Assembly (NCBI RefSeq): GCF_011927635.1
Contig: NZ_JAATJB010000022.1
Location: forward strand, 1-44,711
Direction of reading: 5' to 3'
Length of the DNA stretch: 44,711 bases
Origin: Sphingomonas trueperi
GTDB lineage: Bacteria > Pseudomonadota > Alphaproteobacteria > Sphingomonadales > Sphingomonadaceae
Positions 33,992 to 42,358 of this stretch are shown in pieces. The translations under genes were made by a program, and so were the position numbers. The first letter of the stretch is position 1. Each line of letters begins with the position of its first letter. The notes under the pieces were generated by a model. It saw nothing but the letters and a program-made list of their open reading frames with translations, ran no database searches and was not told the DNA's origin.

Positions 33992-35245
33992 TCAGCCCCC
34001 CAGCATGCTCGTCAGCACCTGGGCCTGGACCTGCATGTCGGCGGCGGCTTCGGTTCGGGCGGCTTCGGCGGCGGCGGATTCGCGTTCGGCGTCGAGCACG
34101 GCGAGCATCGGTTGCGCGCCCGTCTGCGCCTCGAGGCGAACCCCGCGCAGCGCGGCGGCGGCGGCCGTGACGCGCTTGGTCGCGGCGTCATAGGTGGCGC
34201 GGGCGCTCCTCAGCGCTTCGTAGGCACCGATCGTCTGGCGCTCGACCATCGCGGCGGTGGCGCGTGTCTGCGCCTCGCGTTCGGCGCGATCGGCTTCCGC
34301 GCCCCGTTGCCGGGCGCTCGTCCGCCCGCCATCGAACAGCGTCCAGCGCGCGCGCAGGCCGATGCTGGCGGTGTCGGCCTTGTAGCCTGGGAAAAACTGG
34401 TCGCGCACGGTCGCGGCCTCGGCATAGGCGCCCACCACCGGCAGGCGTTCCGCCCGCGCGGCGCGGACGCCGGCGTCGGCCATCTCGGCCATCCGGCGGG
34501 CGGCGGCCAGCGCCGGGTTATGGGCCAGCGCCTGCTCGACGGCAGCGGCGCGCGCGAGGGCAGGGGGCGGCGGTGGCGCGAGGGTGGCATCCGGCTGGAC
34601 CGGCATGCCGGTGAGCGACGCCAGCGTGGCGAGAGCAACCTGTTCCTGGCCGAGCGCCGCGGCACGCGCCGCTTCGGCCTCGGCGATGCGGGCTTCGGCC
34701 TGGGCGACCTCGGTGCTGGTGCCCGCGCCCGACTGGAATCGCAGCCCGGCCTGGCGGCGGATCTCCGCGAGCGTGGCGACCATCCGGCCATAGCTATTCG
34801 CATTCTCCCGCGCCGCAACGGCACCTGCATAGGCGCGGACCACCGCTACGCGCAGCTCCAGCGCCACGGCGTCGCTGCCCGCCTGGGCTGCCGCCAAGCC
34901 CGCGCGGGCCTGGGCGGTGGCGGCGGTGGTGCGTCCGCCGGTGAACAGCGGCAGCTCGGTGCCGAGCTGCGCCGAGCGCGGGTTCACATTGTCCGCGCGG
35001 AGGCCGAAAAAGCCCTGGGGATCGATCCGCCCGGCGGCGACCTGGCCCTGCAGCGTCACCACCGGCATCCGCTCGGCACGGGCCTGGTCGAGCCGGGCGC
35101 CGGCGCTTGCCTCGCGCGCCCGCGCGGCGGCGAGTTCCGGGGCATGGTCGAGCGCGGCGGCGATCACCGCGTCGAGCGACTGGGCCTGGGCGGGCAGCGC
35201 CGCACCCAGCGCAAGCCCCAGCAGCAGGGCGCCACGGCGGATCAC
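33992..35245 (-). CDS. TolC-family outer-membrane efflux channel
   Basis: A 417-residue protein starting at GTG 35245, whose start overlaps the preceding stop (GTGA). Signal peptide residues 1-22 (ALLLGLALGAALPAQAQ), then two OEP repeats of long Ala-rich coiled coils. Strand-turn signatures are LGTELPLFTGGRTTAATAQARAG in the first repeat and LRARWTLFDGGRTSARQRGAEAD in the second. The F-x-GG-R-T turn is diagnostic of TolC/OprM channels. It would trap the RND adaptor and permease encoded on the divergent arm to form a three-part pump across both membranes. It is the last gene of the sqr operon. Confidence 0.92.
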   Translation of the reverse strand: MIRRGALLLGLALGAALPAQAQSLDAVIAAALDHAPELAAARAREASAGARLDQARAERMPVVTLQGQVAAGRIDPQGFFGLRADNVNPRSAQLGTELPLFTGGRTTAATAQARAGLAAAQAGSDAVALELRVAVVRAYAGAVAARENANSYGRMVATLAEIRRQAGLRFQSGAGTSTEVAQAEARIAEAEAARAAALGQEQVALATLASLTGMPVQPDATLAPPPPPALARAAAVEQALAHNPALAAARRMAEMADAGVRAARAERLPVVGAYAEAATVRDQFFPGYKADTASIGLRARWTLFDGGRTSARQRGAEADRAEREAQTRATAAMVERQTIGAYEALRSARATYDAATKRVTAAAAALRGVRLEAQTGAQPMLAVLDAERESAAAEAARTEAAADMQVQAQVLTSMLGG

Positions 35246-35445
35246 CGGAACACCGTTCCCGGCCGCACGCCGAGCCCCTTGAATACCATCGCCGCCGGGC
35301 AGAAGCCGGTGAACGCGGCCTGGAGCATGTTCGCACCGGCGAACAGCGTCAGCGCGATCCACCAGGGATGCACGGTCAGCGACAGCGTGGCGCTGAGCAG
35401 CACGACACAGCCCGCAAAGGCGAGCACGGCAGAATCGAGGGTCAT
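35242..35445 (-). CDS. DUF2892 (YgaP-type transmembrane) protein
   Basis: A 67-residue membrane protein beginning TLDSAVLAFAGCVVLLSATLSL, with a second hydrophobic segment WIALTLFAGANMLQAAFTGFCPAAMVF. The FTGFCPAAMVFKGLGV end is the DUF2892/YgaP transmembrane signature, with its conserved C-P pair. In E. coli YgaP this segment is fused to a rhodanese domain; here the rhodanese is a separate gene across the promoter. The cysteine could accept persulfide sulfur at the membrane. The gene overlaps its neighbours by four bases at each end (ATGA before, GTGA after), so all three are co-translated. Confidence 0.9.
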   Translation of the reverse strand: MTLDSAVLAFAGCVVLLSATLSLTVHPWWIALTLFAGANMLQAAFTGFCPAAMVFKGLGVRPGTVFR

Positions 35446-36737
35446 GGACGAGCTCCTGTTCCGAGGCGCAGTTTCTTCACACCGAGCACATGCAGGGCGA
35501 GGCTTTCGTAAAAGGGTTCGCTTTCCCCGCGGCGCACCTTGCGGAGGAAGTATTTCTCGAAGCCGATCTTGGCGAGGTGCACCCATTTGCCGTGCGCGGA
35601 CCAGTTGGTGTTGCGCGGCGGGATCTGCGGCTTGGCGACGAAGGCGACGCCGCCATCGCCGAAATCGGCGAGGCAGATCGCGTTCCACGTCGCCTCGTGG
35701 CTGGGCTCCTCGCCGTCGTGGAGCTGCTTCAGGTTCTGGGCGATCGCCGTCACCATGCTTTCGATCATGAAGCCGGTCTTGGGCACGCCCACGGGCAGCG
35801 GCGTCGGCCCGGTCGGCGGGATGGCGATGCACACGCCGAGCGCGAAGATATTGGGATAGGCCGGGTTGCGCTGGTGCTTGTCGGTCAGGATGAAGCCGCG
35901 CGGGTTGCTGAGCCCGGCGATGCCCTGCACCGCATCGACGCCGCGAAAGGCCGGCAGCAGCATCGCCCAGCCGAAATCGAGATCATGCGCCTTCTTGAGC
36001 GAGCCGTCCTCGTTGACTTCCTCGGCATGAAGCACGCCGTCCTCGACGCCTTTCACGCGCGTGTTGGTGAGCCACTTGATGTGGCGGTTGCGCATCTCGC
36101 TTTCGAGCAGCGACTTGGTGTCGCCGACGCCGTCCAGGCCGAGATGGCCGATATAGGGTTCGGGGGTGACGAACGTCATCGGCACGCGGTCGCGGATGTT
36201 GCGGCGCTTGAGCTCGGTATCGAGCACCATCGCCATCTCATAGGCTGGGCCGTAGCAGGACGCGCCCTGCGCTGCGCCGACCACGATCGGCCGCGGATTG
36301 GCACAGAGTTCCTCGAAGGCATCGTGCGCGCGCTTGGCGTGATCGGTCTGGCAGACCGACTGGGTATGGCCGGCGGGACCGAAGCCTGGGATCTCGTCGA
36401 AGGCGAGTTCGGGCCCGGTGGCGATGACCAGATAGTCATAGCTGATCGAGCTGCCGTCGAGCAGTTCGACGCGGTTCTCCTCTGGATGGACCTTGGCGGC
36501 GCCGACGCCGGAATAGGCGATGCCGTGCCGGGCCATCGCCGGCGGCAGATGCACCCGGATCGCCTCGGGCTCGCGCCACCCAACGGCCACCCATGGGTTC
36601 GAGGGCACGAACCAGTAATCGTCGCCCTTGTTGAGGACCGTCACCTGCGCCTTGCCCTTGAGTGCGGCGCGGATCTCATAGGCGGCGATCGTGCCTCCCA
36701 GTCCCGCGCCGAGCACCACGATTTGTGAGTCGCCCAT
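35442..36737 (-). CDS. sqr: Sulfide:quinone oxidoreductase-type flavoprotein
   Basis: From ATG 36737, with AGGAGAGC upstream, 431 residues. The N-terminal FAD motif is VVLGAGLGGTIAAYEI (7-22); YDYLVIATGPEL closes the first half. Catalytic-type cysteines are Cys129 (QSVCQTDHA), Cys161 (QGASCYGPAYE) and Cys303 (GVCIAIPP, followed by PVGVPKTGFMIESMV); these correspond to the three cysteines of bona fide SQR. The C-terminal amphipathic stretch (KIGFEKYFLRKVRRGE) fits the monotopic membrane anchor. SQR oxidises H2S to polysulfide or persulfide and reduces ubiquinone. It heads the left arm of the sulfide module, under the shared operator. Confidence 0.92.
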   Translation of the reverse strand: MGDSQIVVLGAGLGGTIAAYEIRAALKGKAQVTVLNKGDDYWFVPSNPWVAVGWREPEAIRVHLPPAMARHGIAYSGVGAAKVHPEENRVELLDGSSISYDYLVIATGPELAFDEIPGFGPAGHTQSVCQTDHAKRAHDAFEELCANPRPIVVGAAQGASCYGPAYEMAMVLDTELKRRNIRDRVPMTFVTPEPYIGHLGLDGVGDTKSLLESEMRNRHIKWLTNTRVKGVEDGVLHAEEVNEDGSLKKAHDLDFGWAMLLPAFRGVDAVQGIAGLSNPRGFILTDKHQRNPAYPNIFALGVCIAIPPTGPTPLPVGVPKTGFMIESMVTAIAQNLKQLHDGEEPSHEATWNAICLADFGDGGVAFVAKPQIPPRNTNWSAHGKWVHLAKIGFEKYFLRKVRRGESEPFYESLALHVLGVKKLRLGTGARP

Positions 36738-36759
36738 GGCCTGCTCTCCTACATTGTTC

Positions 36760-36790
36760 TTGACTAATATACGCAATATATCATATTAGC
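36760..36790. promoter_or_regulatory. Shared divergent promoter and ArsR-type operator
   Basis: The palindrome CTAATAT (36764-36770) / ATATTAG (36783-36789) spans an AT-rich core in otherwise GC-rich DNA. On the plus strand TTGACT (36760-36765) and TATTAG (36784-36789) are spaced 18 bases apart, 22 bases before the rhodanese ATG. On the minus strand TTGCTA (36790-36785) and TATTAG (36769-36764) are spaced 17 bases apart, 27 bases before the sqr ATG. Both -10 boxes are the palindrome arms, so one repressor bound here would block both operons. The expected repressor is the BigR/SqrR-like protein at the end of the right arm. Confidence 0.7.
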
Positions 36791-36810
36791 AAGTGCAAAT
36801 GGAGGGTGCG

Positions 36811-37152
36811 ATGTTTGGTTTCGGACGGAGGCGGGTGATGCGGGAAGTGAAGGCAGCGGAGCTGAAGGCGATGCTCGATGCCGAGTCGGCACTGGTGGTC
36901 GATGTGCGCGAGCCAGATGAATTCGCGGCTGGGCACGTCGCCGGCGCGGTCAACCTGCCGCTTTCACGATTCGATGCGGCGGCGCTGCCGCAGGCAGGCG
37001 AGAAGACGCTGGTGCTCCATTGCCTGGGCGGCAAGCGCTCGGCGATGGCACTCGATCGGTGCGCGGCGGCGCAGGCGGCAGTGGATACGCACCTTGCCGG
37101 CGGGGTGAATGCCTGGACCGCCGCGGGCTTTCCGCTGGTGCGGGGCGCCTGA
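36811..37152 (+). CDS. Single-domain rhodanese sulfurtransferase
   Basis: ATG 36811 with GGAGGG upstream gives 113 residues. One rhodanese domain: VVDVREPDEFAAGHVAGAVNLPLSRF, then the active-site loop at Cys71 (HCLGGKRSAMAL) and a final GGVNAWTAAGFP. The Cys-Leu-Gly-Gly-Lys-Arg-Ser loop is of the GlpE/YgaP size, suited to thiosulfate or persulfide transfer. It would take the sulfane sulfur made by SQR and pass it to thiols. A longer frame from 36793 starts inside the ribosome site and is rejected. It opens the right arm, 2 bases before the RND adaptor start. Confidence 0.92.
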   Translation: MFGFGRRRVMREVKAAELKAMLDAESALVVDVREPDEFAAGHVAGAVNLPLSRFDAAALPQAGEKTLVLHCLGGKRSAMALDRCAAAQAAVDTHLAGGVNAWTAAGFPLVRGA

Positions 37153-37154
37153 CG

Positions 37155-38171
37155 GTGCGCGCGCGTCTGCTCCCCTGGGCCTTGTCGGTCGCGGTGCCCC
37201 TGGCGGCCTGTGGCGGCGAGGCTTCGGCACCGCCGGCAGCGTCCGCCCGCTATGCCGGACCCATGGTGACGGTGGCGCGCGGGGCGGTGCCCGACTGGCG
37301 TTCGGTGAGCGCCAGCATCGGCACGATCCGGCAGGCGCAGGCGCTCGCGCGCATCCCTGGCATTCTCACCACGCTCCTCGTGCAGGAGGGCGACCGGGTC
37401 ACCAAGGGGCAACTGCTTGGCCGCATCGTCGACAGCCAGCTCGGCCCGCAGAGCGGGGCCTATGCGGCGCAGGCGGCAGCGGCCGAGGCGCAAGCGGCCA
37501 ATGCCCAGGCAGAGCTTTCGCGCACGCGCTTCCTCTATGACAATGGCGTCTACGCCAAGGCGCGGCTCGACCAGGCACAGGCGGGCGCCCGCGCCGCCGA
37601 GGCGCAGATCCGCGCGTCGCGGGCGCAGCAGGCGGCGGTGAACGCGGTGGCGGGGCAGGGCGCGATCGTCGCGCCCGCCAGCGGCCGGGTGCTGCTCGCG
37701 CCGATCCCGGCCGGATCGGCGGTGGCACCGGGTATGGTGATCGCCACGATCGCCGACGGCCAACCGCTGCTCCGGCTCGAGCTGCCCGAGAGCCTGGCGG
37801 CGACGGTGCGGCCGGGCGCAGCGGTGCTGGCGACGCTCGATGCAGCGCCCGTGCGGGGCAGCGTGACGAAGATCTATCCGGCGGTGCAGGGCGGGCAGGT
37901 GCTCGCCGATGTCGCGATGCCGGGCATCGACGACCGGCTGATCGGCCGCCGTGTCGCCGCCAAGGTAGCAGCGGGCAGCCGGCAGGCGCTGGTGGTGCCG
38001 CGCAAGGCGGTGACGACCCGGTTCGGCGTCGACAGCGTGACGCTGGTCGCTGCCGACGGCACCACCGCTACCGTGCCCGTGCAGACCGCGCCGGTGGCCG
38101 ATCCGGCGCAGGTGGAAATCCTGTCGGGCGTCTATCCGGGCGACCGGCTGGCGATCGGGGGCGGCAAGTGA
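37155..38171 (+). CDS. RND efflux periplasmic adaptor lipoprotein
   Basis: GTG 37155, two bases after the rhodanese stop, gives 338 residues. A lipoprotein signal ends with the lipobox LAAC (Cys19). Then come the barrel-sandwich halves (GILTTLLVQEGDRVTKGQLLGRIVD and later APASGRVLLAPIPAGSAVAPGMVIATIADGQPL) and an Ala/Gln-rich helical hairpin between them. A beta-barrel and membrane-proximal domain (RQALVVPRKAVTTRFGVDSVTLV) follow. This is the AcrA/MexA-type link between an inner-membrane RND pump and a TolC channel. The stop overlaps the permease start (GTGA). Confidence 0.92.
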   Translation: MRARLLPWALSVAVPLAACGGEASAPPAASARYAGPMVTVARGAVPDWRSVSASIGTIRQAQALARIPGILTTLLVQEGDRVTKGQLLGRIVDSQLGPQSGAYAAQAAAAEAQAANAQAELSRTRFLYDNGVYAKARLDQAQAGARAAEAQIRASRAQQAAVNAVAGQGAIVAPASGRVLLAPIPAGSAVAPGMVIATIADGQPLLRLELPESLAATVRPGAAVLATLDAAPVRGSVTKIYPAVQGGQVLADVAMPGIDDRLIGRRVAAKVAAGSRQALVVPRKAVTTRFGVDSVTLVAADGTTATVPVQTAPVADPAQVEILSGVYPGDRLAIGGGK

Positions 38172-41100
38172 GCCTCGGGATTTCCGGCCGGCTCGCCCGT
38201 GCCTTTATCGGCTCGCCGCTGACGCCGCTGGCGCTGCTCGCGGCGATCCTGGTCGGCCTGATCGCAACGATGACGATCCCGCGCGAGGAAGAGCCGCAGA
38301 TCAGCGTGCCGATGGTCGACATTCGCGTCGCCGCGCCGGGGCTTTCGGCGAGCGACGCGGTGGAGCTGGTCGGCAAGCCGCTGGAGACGATCGTCAAGTC
38401 GGTCGACGGCGTCGAGCATGTCTATACCCAGGCGGAATCGGGCGGGGTGCTGGTGACGGCGCGCTTCCTGGTCGGCTCGCGGCCCGAGGATGCGGCGACG
38501 CGGGTCGACGAGAAGATCAAGGCGAACATCGACCGAATCCCCGTCGGCATTCCGGCGCCGCAGGTGACGGTGCGCGGCATCAACGACGTGCCGATCGTGG
38601 TGCTGACGCTGACGCCCAAGGCGGGCGCGCCGGGCCAGTGGAACGACCAGACCCTGTACGAACTCGCCAGCCGCTTGCGGACCGAGATCGCCAAGGTCGA
38701 CAATGTCGGCCTGACCTTCCTGGTCGGCGGCCAGCGCGAGGCCATCCGCATCGCCCCCGATCCCGCTCGGCTCGCGGCGCAGCAGGTGCCGCTGCAGAGC
38801 GTGATCGAGGCCGCCTCGCAGGCCAACCGCAGCTTCCCCGCCGGCAGCGTGCGGGAGGGCGGCCAGTCGGCCCAGCTGATCGCTGGGCGGACGCTGGCAA
38901 CCGCCGATCAGGTCGGCGCGCTGGTGGTGCGCTCGGTAAGCGGCGCGCCGGTCTATCTGCGCGACGTGGCCAGCGTCACCCAGGCGCCGACCGAGGACCA
39001 GGCGCGCGCCTGGCGCTGGTGGCGAAATGGCGACGGCTGGGCGAATGCCCCCGCCGTCAGCCTCGCCATCGCCAAGCGAGCCGGTGCCAATGCCGTCACC
39101 GTATCCAGCGCGATCGTCCAGCGCGTCCATGCGCTGGAAGGCAGCCTGATCCCGAACACCGTGCAGGTGGCCGTCACCCGCAACTATGGCGAGACCGCCA
39201 ACAGCAAGGCCAATGAACTGCTGTTCCACCTGGCGCTCGCCACCGGATCGATCGTGCTGCTGATCGGCTTCGCGATCGGCTGGCGCGAGGCGGGGGTGAC
39301 CGCGATCGTCATTCCCACCACCATCCTGCTGACGATGTTCGCATCGAACCTGATGGGCTTCACGATCAACCGGGTGAGCCTGTTCGCGCTGATCTTCTCG
39401 ATCGGCATCCTGGTCGACGATGCGATCGTGATGATCGAGAATATCGCGCGCCACTGGGCAATGGGCGACGGGCGCAGCCGGGTGGATGCGGCGGTGGACG
39501 CGGTGGCGGAGGTGGGCAATCCCACCATCGTCGCGACGCTGACCGTGGTGGCGGCGCTGCTGCCGATGCTGTTCGTCTCGGGGCTGATGGGGCCGTACAT
39601 GGCGCCCATTCCGATCAACGCCTCGGCGGCGATGGTGTTTTCCTTCTTCGTTGCGGTGATCATCGCGCCGTGGCTGATGATCCGCTTCGCGCGCAAGACG
39701 CTGGCGGAGGGCGGCGGGCACCACGACGCGCAGGGCGGCAAGCTCGGCGCGCTCTACGGCCGCGTCGCCGCGCGGGTGATCCGCAGCCGGGCGAGCGCGC
39801 GCAATTTCCTGATCGCGGTCGGCGTGGCGACCCTGCTTGCCTGCTCGATGTTCTACTTCAAGGCGGTGACGGTGAAGCTGCTGCCCTTCGACAACAAGTC
39901 CGAAGTTCAGCTCGTCGTCGACATGCCCGAGGGCACCAGCCTGGAGGCGACCTCGCGCGTGCTGGAGCAGGCCGCGGCGATTGCCCGCACCGTGCCCGAG
40001 GTGACCGCGATGGAGGCCTATGCCGGCACCTCGGCGCCGTTCAACTTCAACGGGCTGGTCCGCCACTATTTCCTGCGCGCGAAGCCCTGGATGGGCGATG
40101 TGATGCTCACCCTCGCGCCCAAGGAGGACCGTGCCCGCGCCAGCCATGCCATTGCCGTGGCGCTGCGCGAGAAGCTCAAGGCGCTGGCGCTGCCTGCGGG
40201 GAGCTCGATCAAGGTGGTCGAGACCCCGCCGGGGCCGCCGGTGATGGCGACGCTGCTCGCCGAGATCTACGGGCCGGACGAAGCCACCCGCCGCGCGACG
40301 GCCTTGCAAGTGGAAAAGCTGTTCAACTCGGTGCCGTTCCTCGTCGATGTCGACAACAGCTTCGGCCAGCCTGCGCCCGAGTTGCGGTTGGTGTCCCAGC
40401 GCGACCGGCTCGACCATTATGGCCTGTCCGAGCGTCAGCTGTTCGACTCGATCGGCGCGCTGATGGGCGACATGGTGGCCGGCTACGCGCCGCAGGGCGA
40501 CGGCCGCGATCCGCTGCCGATCCAGATCGGGCTCGATCAGGCGCAGCGCAGCTGGAGCCAGGCGCTTGCCGCGACGCCCGTTGCGGTGACGCAAGCCGCC
40601 GGACGCCCGCAGCTGCTGCCGCTCGGCGAACTGGTCGATGCGCGGATGGAGCAGGCCGAGCCCAATCTGTATCGCCGCGACGGTCGCGGCGCGACGATGG
40701 TCACCGCCGAGCTGGCGGGCCGCTACGAAGCGCCGATCTACGGCATGCTCGCGGTGGACGACGCCATCGCCCGGCACGACTGGGCCGCGCAGGGACTGCA
40801 GAAGCCCGAGATCCGCCTCAACGGCCAGCCCGAGGACGAAAGCCGTCCGTCGCTGCTGTGGGACGGCGAGTGGGAGATCACCTGGGTCACCTTCCGCGAC
40901 ATGGGCGCGGCGTTCATGGTGGCGCTGCTGGCGATCTATGTGCTGGTCGTCGCCCAGTTCGGCAACTTCAAGCTGCCGCTGGTGATCCTCACGCCGATCC
41001 CGCTGACCCTGGTGGGCATCGTCGCCGGGCACATGCTGTTCGGTGCGCCGTTCACCGCGACGTCGATGATCGGCTTTATCGCGCTGGCCGGCATCATCGT

Positions 41101-41395
41101 GCGGAACTCGATCCTGTTGGTCGATTTCATTCGCCATGCCCGGACCGAGGACAAGTCGCTGCGCGATACGCTGCTGGAGGCAGGGATGATCCGCTTCAAG
41201 CCGATCGTGCTGACCGCGGCGGCGGCGATGATCGGCGCGGCGGTGATCCTGACCGACCCGATCTTCCAGGGGCTTGCGATTTCGCTGCTGTTCGGCTTGG
41301 CATCGTCGACGCTGCTGACCGTCCTCGTCATCCCCGCCATCTATGTGGTGCTGCGCGAGGATGGTCGGCCCATAACGAAGGTGTCGCACGCATGA
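38168..41395 (+). CDS. RND efflux permease
   Basis: GTG 38168, overlapping the adaptor stop, gives 1075 residues, normal for AcrB-type RND pumps with 12 helices and two large periplasmic loops. The N-terminal hallmark is TMTIPREEEPQISVPMVDIRV. The proton-relay helix IV carries Asp-Asp in GILVDDAIVMIENIARHW. The repeated C-terminal half has ALLAIYVLVVAQFGNFKLPLVIL and GFIALAGIIVRNSILLVDFIRHAR. Sequence style is nearer the HAE-type subgroup with short loops than the metal-exporting CusA group, and no Met-rich relay was seen. Its cargo is unknown; context points to sulfur species, sulfur-modified thiols or a toxic by-product. The large opposite-strand ORF is a codon-bias artefact. Confidence 0.93.
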   Translation: MSLGISGRLARAFIGSPLTPLALLAAILVGLIATMTIPREEEPQISVPMVDIRVAAPGLSASDAVELVGKPLETIVKSVDGVEHVYTQAESGGVLVTARFLVGSRPEDAATRVDEKIKANIDRIPVGIPAPQVTVRGINDVPIVVLTLTPKAGAPGQWNDQTLYELASRLRTEIAKVDNVGLTFLVGGQREAIRIAPDPARLAAQQVPLQSVIEAASQANRSFPAGSVREGGQSAQLIAGRTLATADQVGALVVRSVSGAPVYLRDVASVTQAPTEDQARAWRWWRNGDGWANAPAVSLAIAKRAGANAVTVSSAIVQRVHALEGSLIPNTVQVAVTRNYGETANSKANELLFHLALATGSIVLLIGFAIGWREAGVTAIVIPTTILLTMFASNLMGFTINRVSLFALIFSIGILVDDAIVMIENIARHWAMGDGRSRVDAAVDAVAEVGNPTIVATLTVVAALLPMLFVSGLMGPYMAPIPINASAAMVFSFFVAVIIAPWLMIRFARKTLAEGGGHHDAQGGKLGALYGRVAARVIRSRASARNFLIAVGVATLLACSMFYFKAVTVKLLPFDNKSEVQLVVDMPEGTSLEATSRVLEQAAAIARTVPEVTAMEAYAGTSAPFNFNGLVRHYFLRAKPWMGDVMLTLAPKEDRARASHAIAVALREKLKALALPAGSSIKVVETPPGPPVMATLLAEIYGPDEATRRATALQVEKLFNSVPFLVDVDNSFGQPAPELRLVSQRDRLDHYGLSERQLFDSIGALMGDMVAGYAPQGDGRDPLPIQIGLDQAQRSWSQALAATPVAVTQAAGRPQLLPLGELVDARMEQAEPNLYRRDGRGATMVTAELAGRYEAPIYGMLAVDDAIARHDWAAQGLQKPEIRLNGQPEDESRPSLLWDGEWEITWVTFRDMGAAFMVALLAIYVLVVAQFGNFKLPLVILTPIPLTLVGIVAGHMLFGAPFTATSMIGFIALAGIIVRNSILLVDFIRHARTEDKSLRDTLLEAGMIRFKPIVLTAAAAMIGAAVILTDPIFQGLAISLLFGLASSTLLTVLVIPAIYVVLREDGRPITKVSHA

Positions 41396-41712
41396 AGGAT
41401 ATGACGATCGAGCAGATGCGCGATCAGGCCGAGGGGCTTGCGCGCAATCTGCGCACGATGGCGAACCCGGCGCGGCTGGTGATGCTGTGCCGGATGTCCG
41501 AAGGCGAGGCCTCGGTCGGCGAACTGATCGAAGTGACCGGCCTAGCGCAGTCCGCGGTTTCGCAGCACCTCGCCTTGTTGCGCGAGGCCGGCGCGGTCTC
41601 GGTCCGGGCGGACCAGCAATCCCGGCTCTACTCGATCGCGGACCCGCAGGTCCGGCAAATCTTCGACGCGCTGTGCAGCGCCTGCCAGCCCACGCCCAAG
41701 TCCGAGGCGTAG
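41392..41712 (+). CDS. ArsR-family persulfide sensor, BigR/SqrR-like repressor
   Basis: ATG 41392 overlaps the permease stop by four bases; the protein is 106 residues. The winged helix has LARNLRTMANPARLVMLC, SVGELIEVTGLAQSAVSQHLALLREAGAVSVR and a wing with SRLYSIAD. Cys33 at the end of helix 2 and Cys95/Cys98 in the last helix sit where BigR and SqrR carry the two cysteines that form an intramolecular tetrasulfide with persulfides. The metal-binding ELCVCD box of true ArsR is absent. It is the probable repressor of both arms, and being last in its own operon it would be autoregulated. Confidence 0.88.
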   Translation: MKDMTIEQMRDQAEGLARNLRTMANPARLVMLCRMSEGEASVGELIEVTGLAQSAVSQHLALLREAGAVSVRADQQSRLYSIADPQVRQIFDALCSACQPTPKSEA

Positions 41713-41884
41713 CGCGCTCGGGCATTGCGGAGGCGTCCCTCGCTCGACGGTCATGTTGCGGGAGGCAGGGCGAGAGCGGGCCCGATCATCGGCATCTGCA
41801 ACCCGGCTTGAATACCCTGGACGCGCAAGAGAGCAGCGCTGGCGGCCGAACGCGGCTCGCGCAGCTGCCGCTTGCGGCGGAATG

Positions 41885-42265
41885 TCATCGTCCACCAATG
41901 CGCGGAACCCGCCGGACAGCGAGGGCCGCGTTGCGTACCAGCCTGAGCGCCGGATAGCAAAACGACGCGAGCCAGCGATGCTGCATCAACCCGCTCCAGG
42001 GTGATTCCTCGATCAGTATCCCGACCAGGTTCATGGCGTCCGCACCGTGAAATGCCTTGCCCCGCCACAAGGCGAGCATACCTCGATCGAGATCGTAGCG
42101 CGACGCCGCTGGAAATCGTGTTCGATTTGCTGCTTCGCGCGCATCGTGCAACTCTACCGCGATCCCGCGTGCCGCAAGCGCGGCCATCGCGCAATAATGG
42201 GTGCAGAACGGGCATTCCCCGTCGTAGAGCAGGACGAGCGTTTCACATTGGGAAGCGTCGTTCAT
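41885..42265 (-). CDS. DCC-family (DUF393) thiol-disulfide oxidoreductase-like protein
   Basis: From ATG 42265, 126 residues. The opening VLLYDGECPFCTHYC contains the DUF393 signature D-G-x-C-x-x-C (Cys18, Cys21), and a DLDRGMLALWRGKAFHGADAM segment follows, as in DCC proteins. These are thioredoxin-like proteins with largely unproven roles; some act with membrane carboxylases or in redox transfer. It lies 93 bases downstream of the radical SAM gene on the same strand and may be co-transcribed, perhaps supplying reducing equivalents or handling peptide thiols. The longer frame to 42355 adds residues without start support. Confidence 0.8.
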   Translation of the reverse strand: MNDASQCETLVLLYDGECPFCTHYCAMAALAARGIAVELHDAREAANRTRFPAASRYDLDRGMLALWRGKAFHGADAMNLVGILIEESPWSGLMQHRWLASFCYPALRLVRNAALAVRRVPRIGGR

Positions 42266-42358
42266 CGACCGTGATCCACAAGGCCTGGGCAAGCCCTCAA
42301 ATTGCAAACGCTCCTCGTCCTGCACGAAGCGCAACGGCGGGGAATCGCGCGCCAATCC

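Noticed and set aside
38132..41725. A 1197-codon open frame on the minus strand opposite the RND permease
   Set aside because: Its composition (Arg/His/Gln/Asp-rich, no domains) is typical of the antisense of a high-GC gene; the plus-strand permease has clear motifs and coupled starts.
41713..41884. Terminator search after the ArsR gene
   Set aside because: No stem longer than five bases with a T-run was found; the end of the right-arm transcript could not be placed.
41751..41887. A 45-codon minus-strand ORF between the ArsR gene and the DCC gene
   Set aside because: No ribosome site, partner or recognisable motif; too short to separate from chance.
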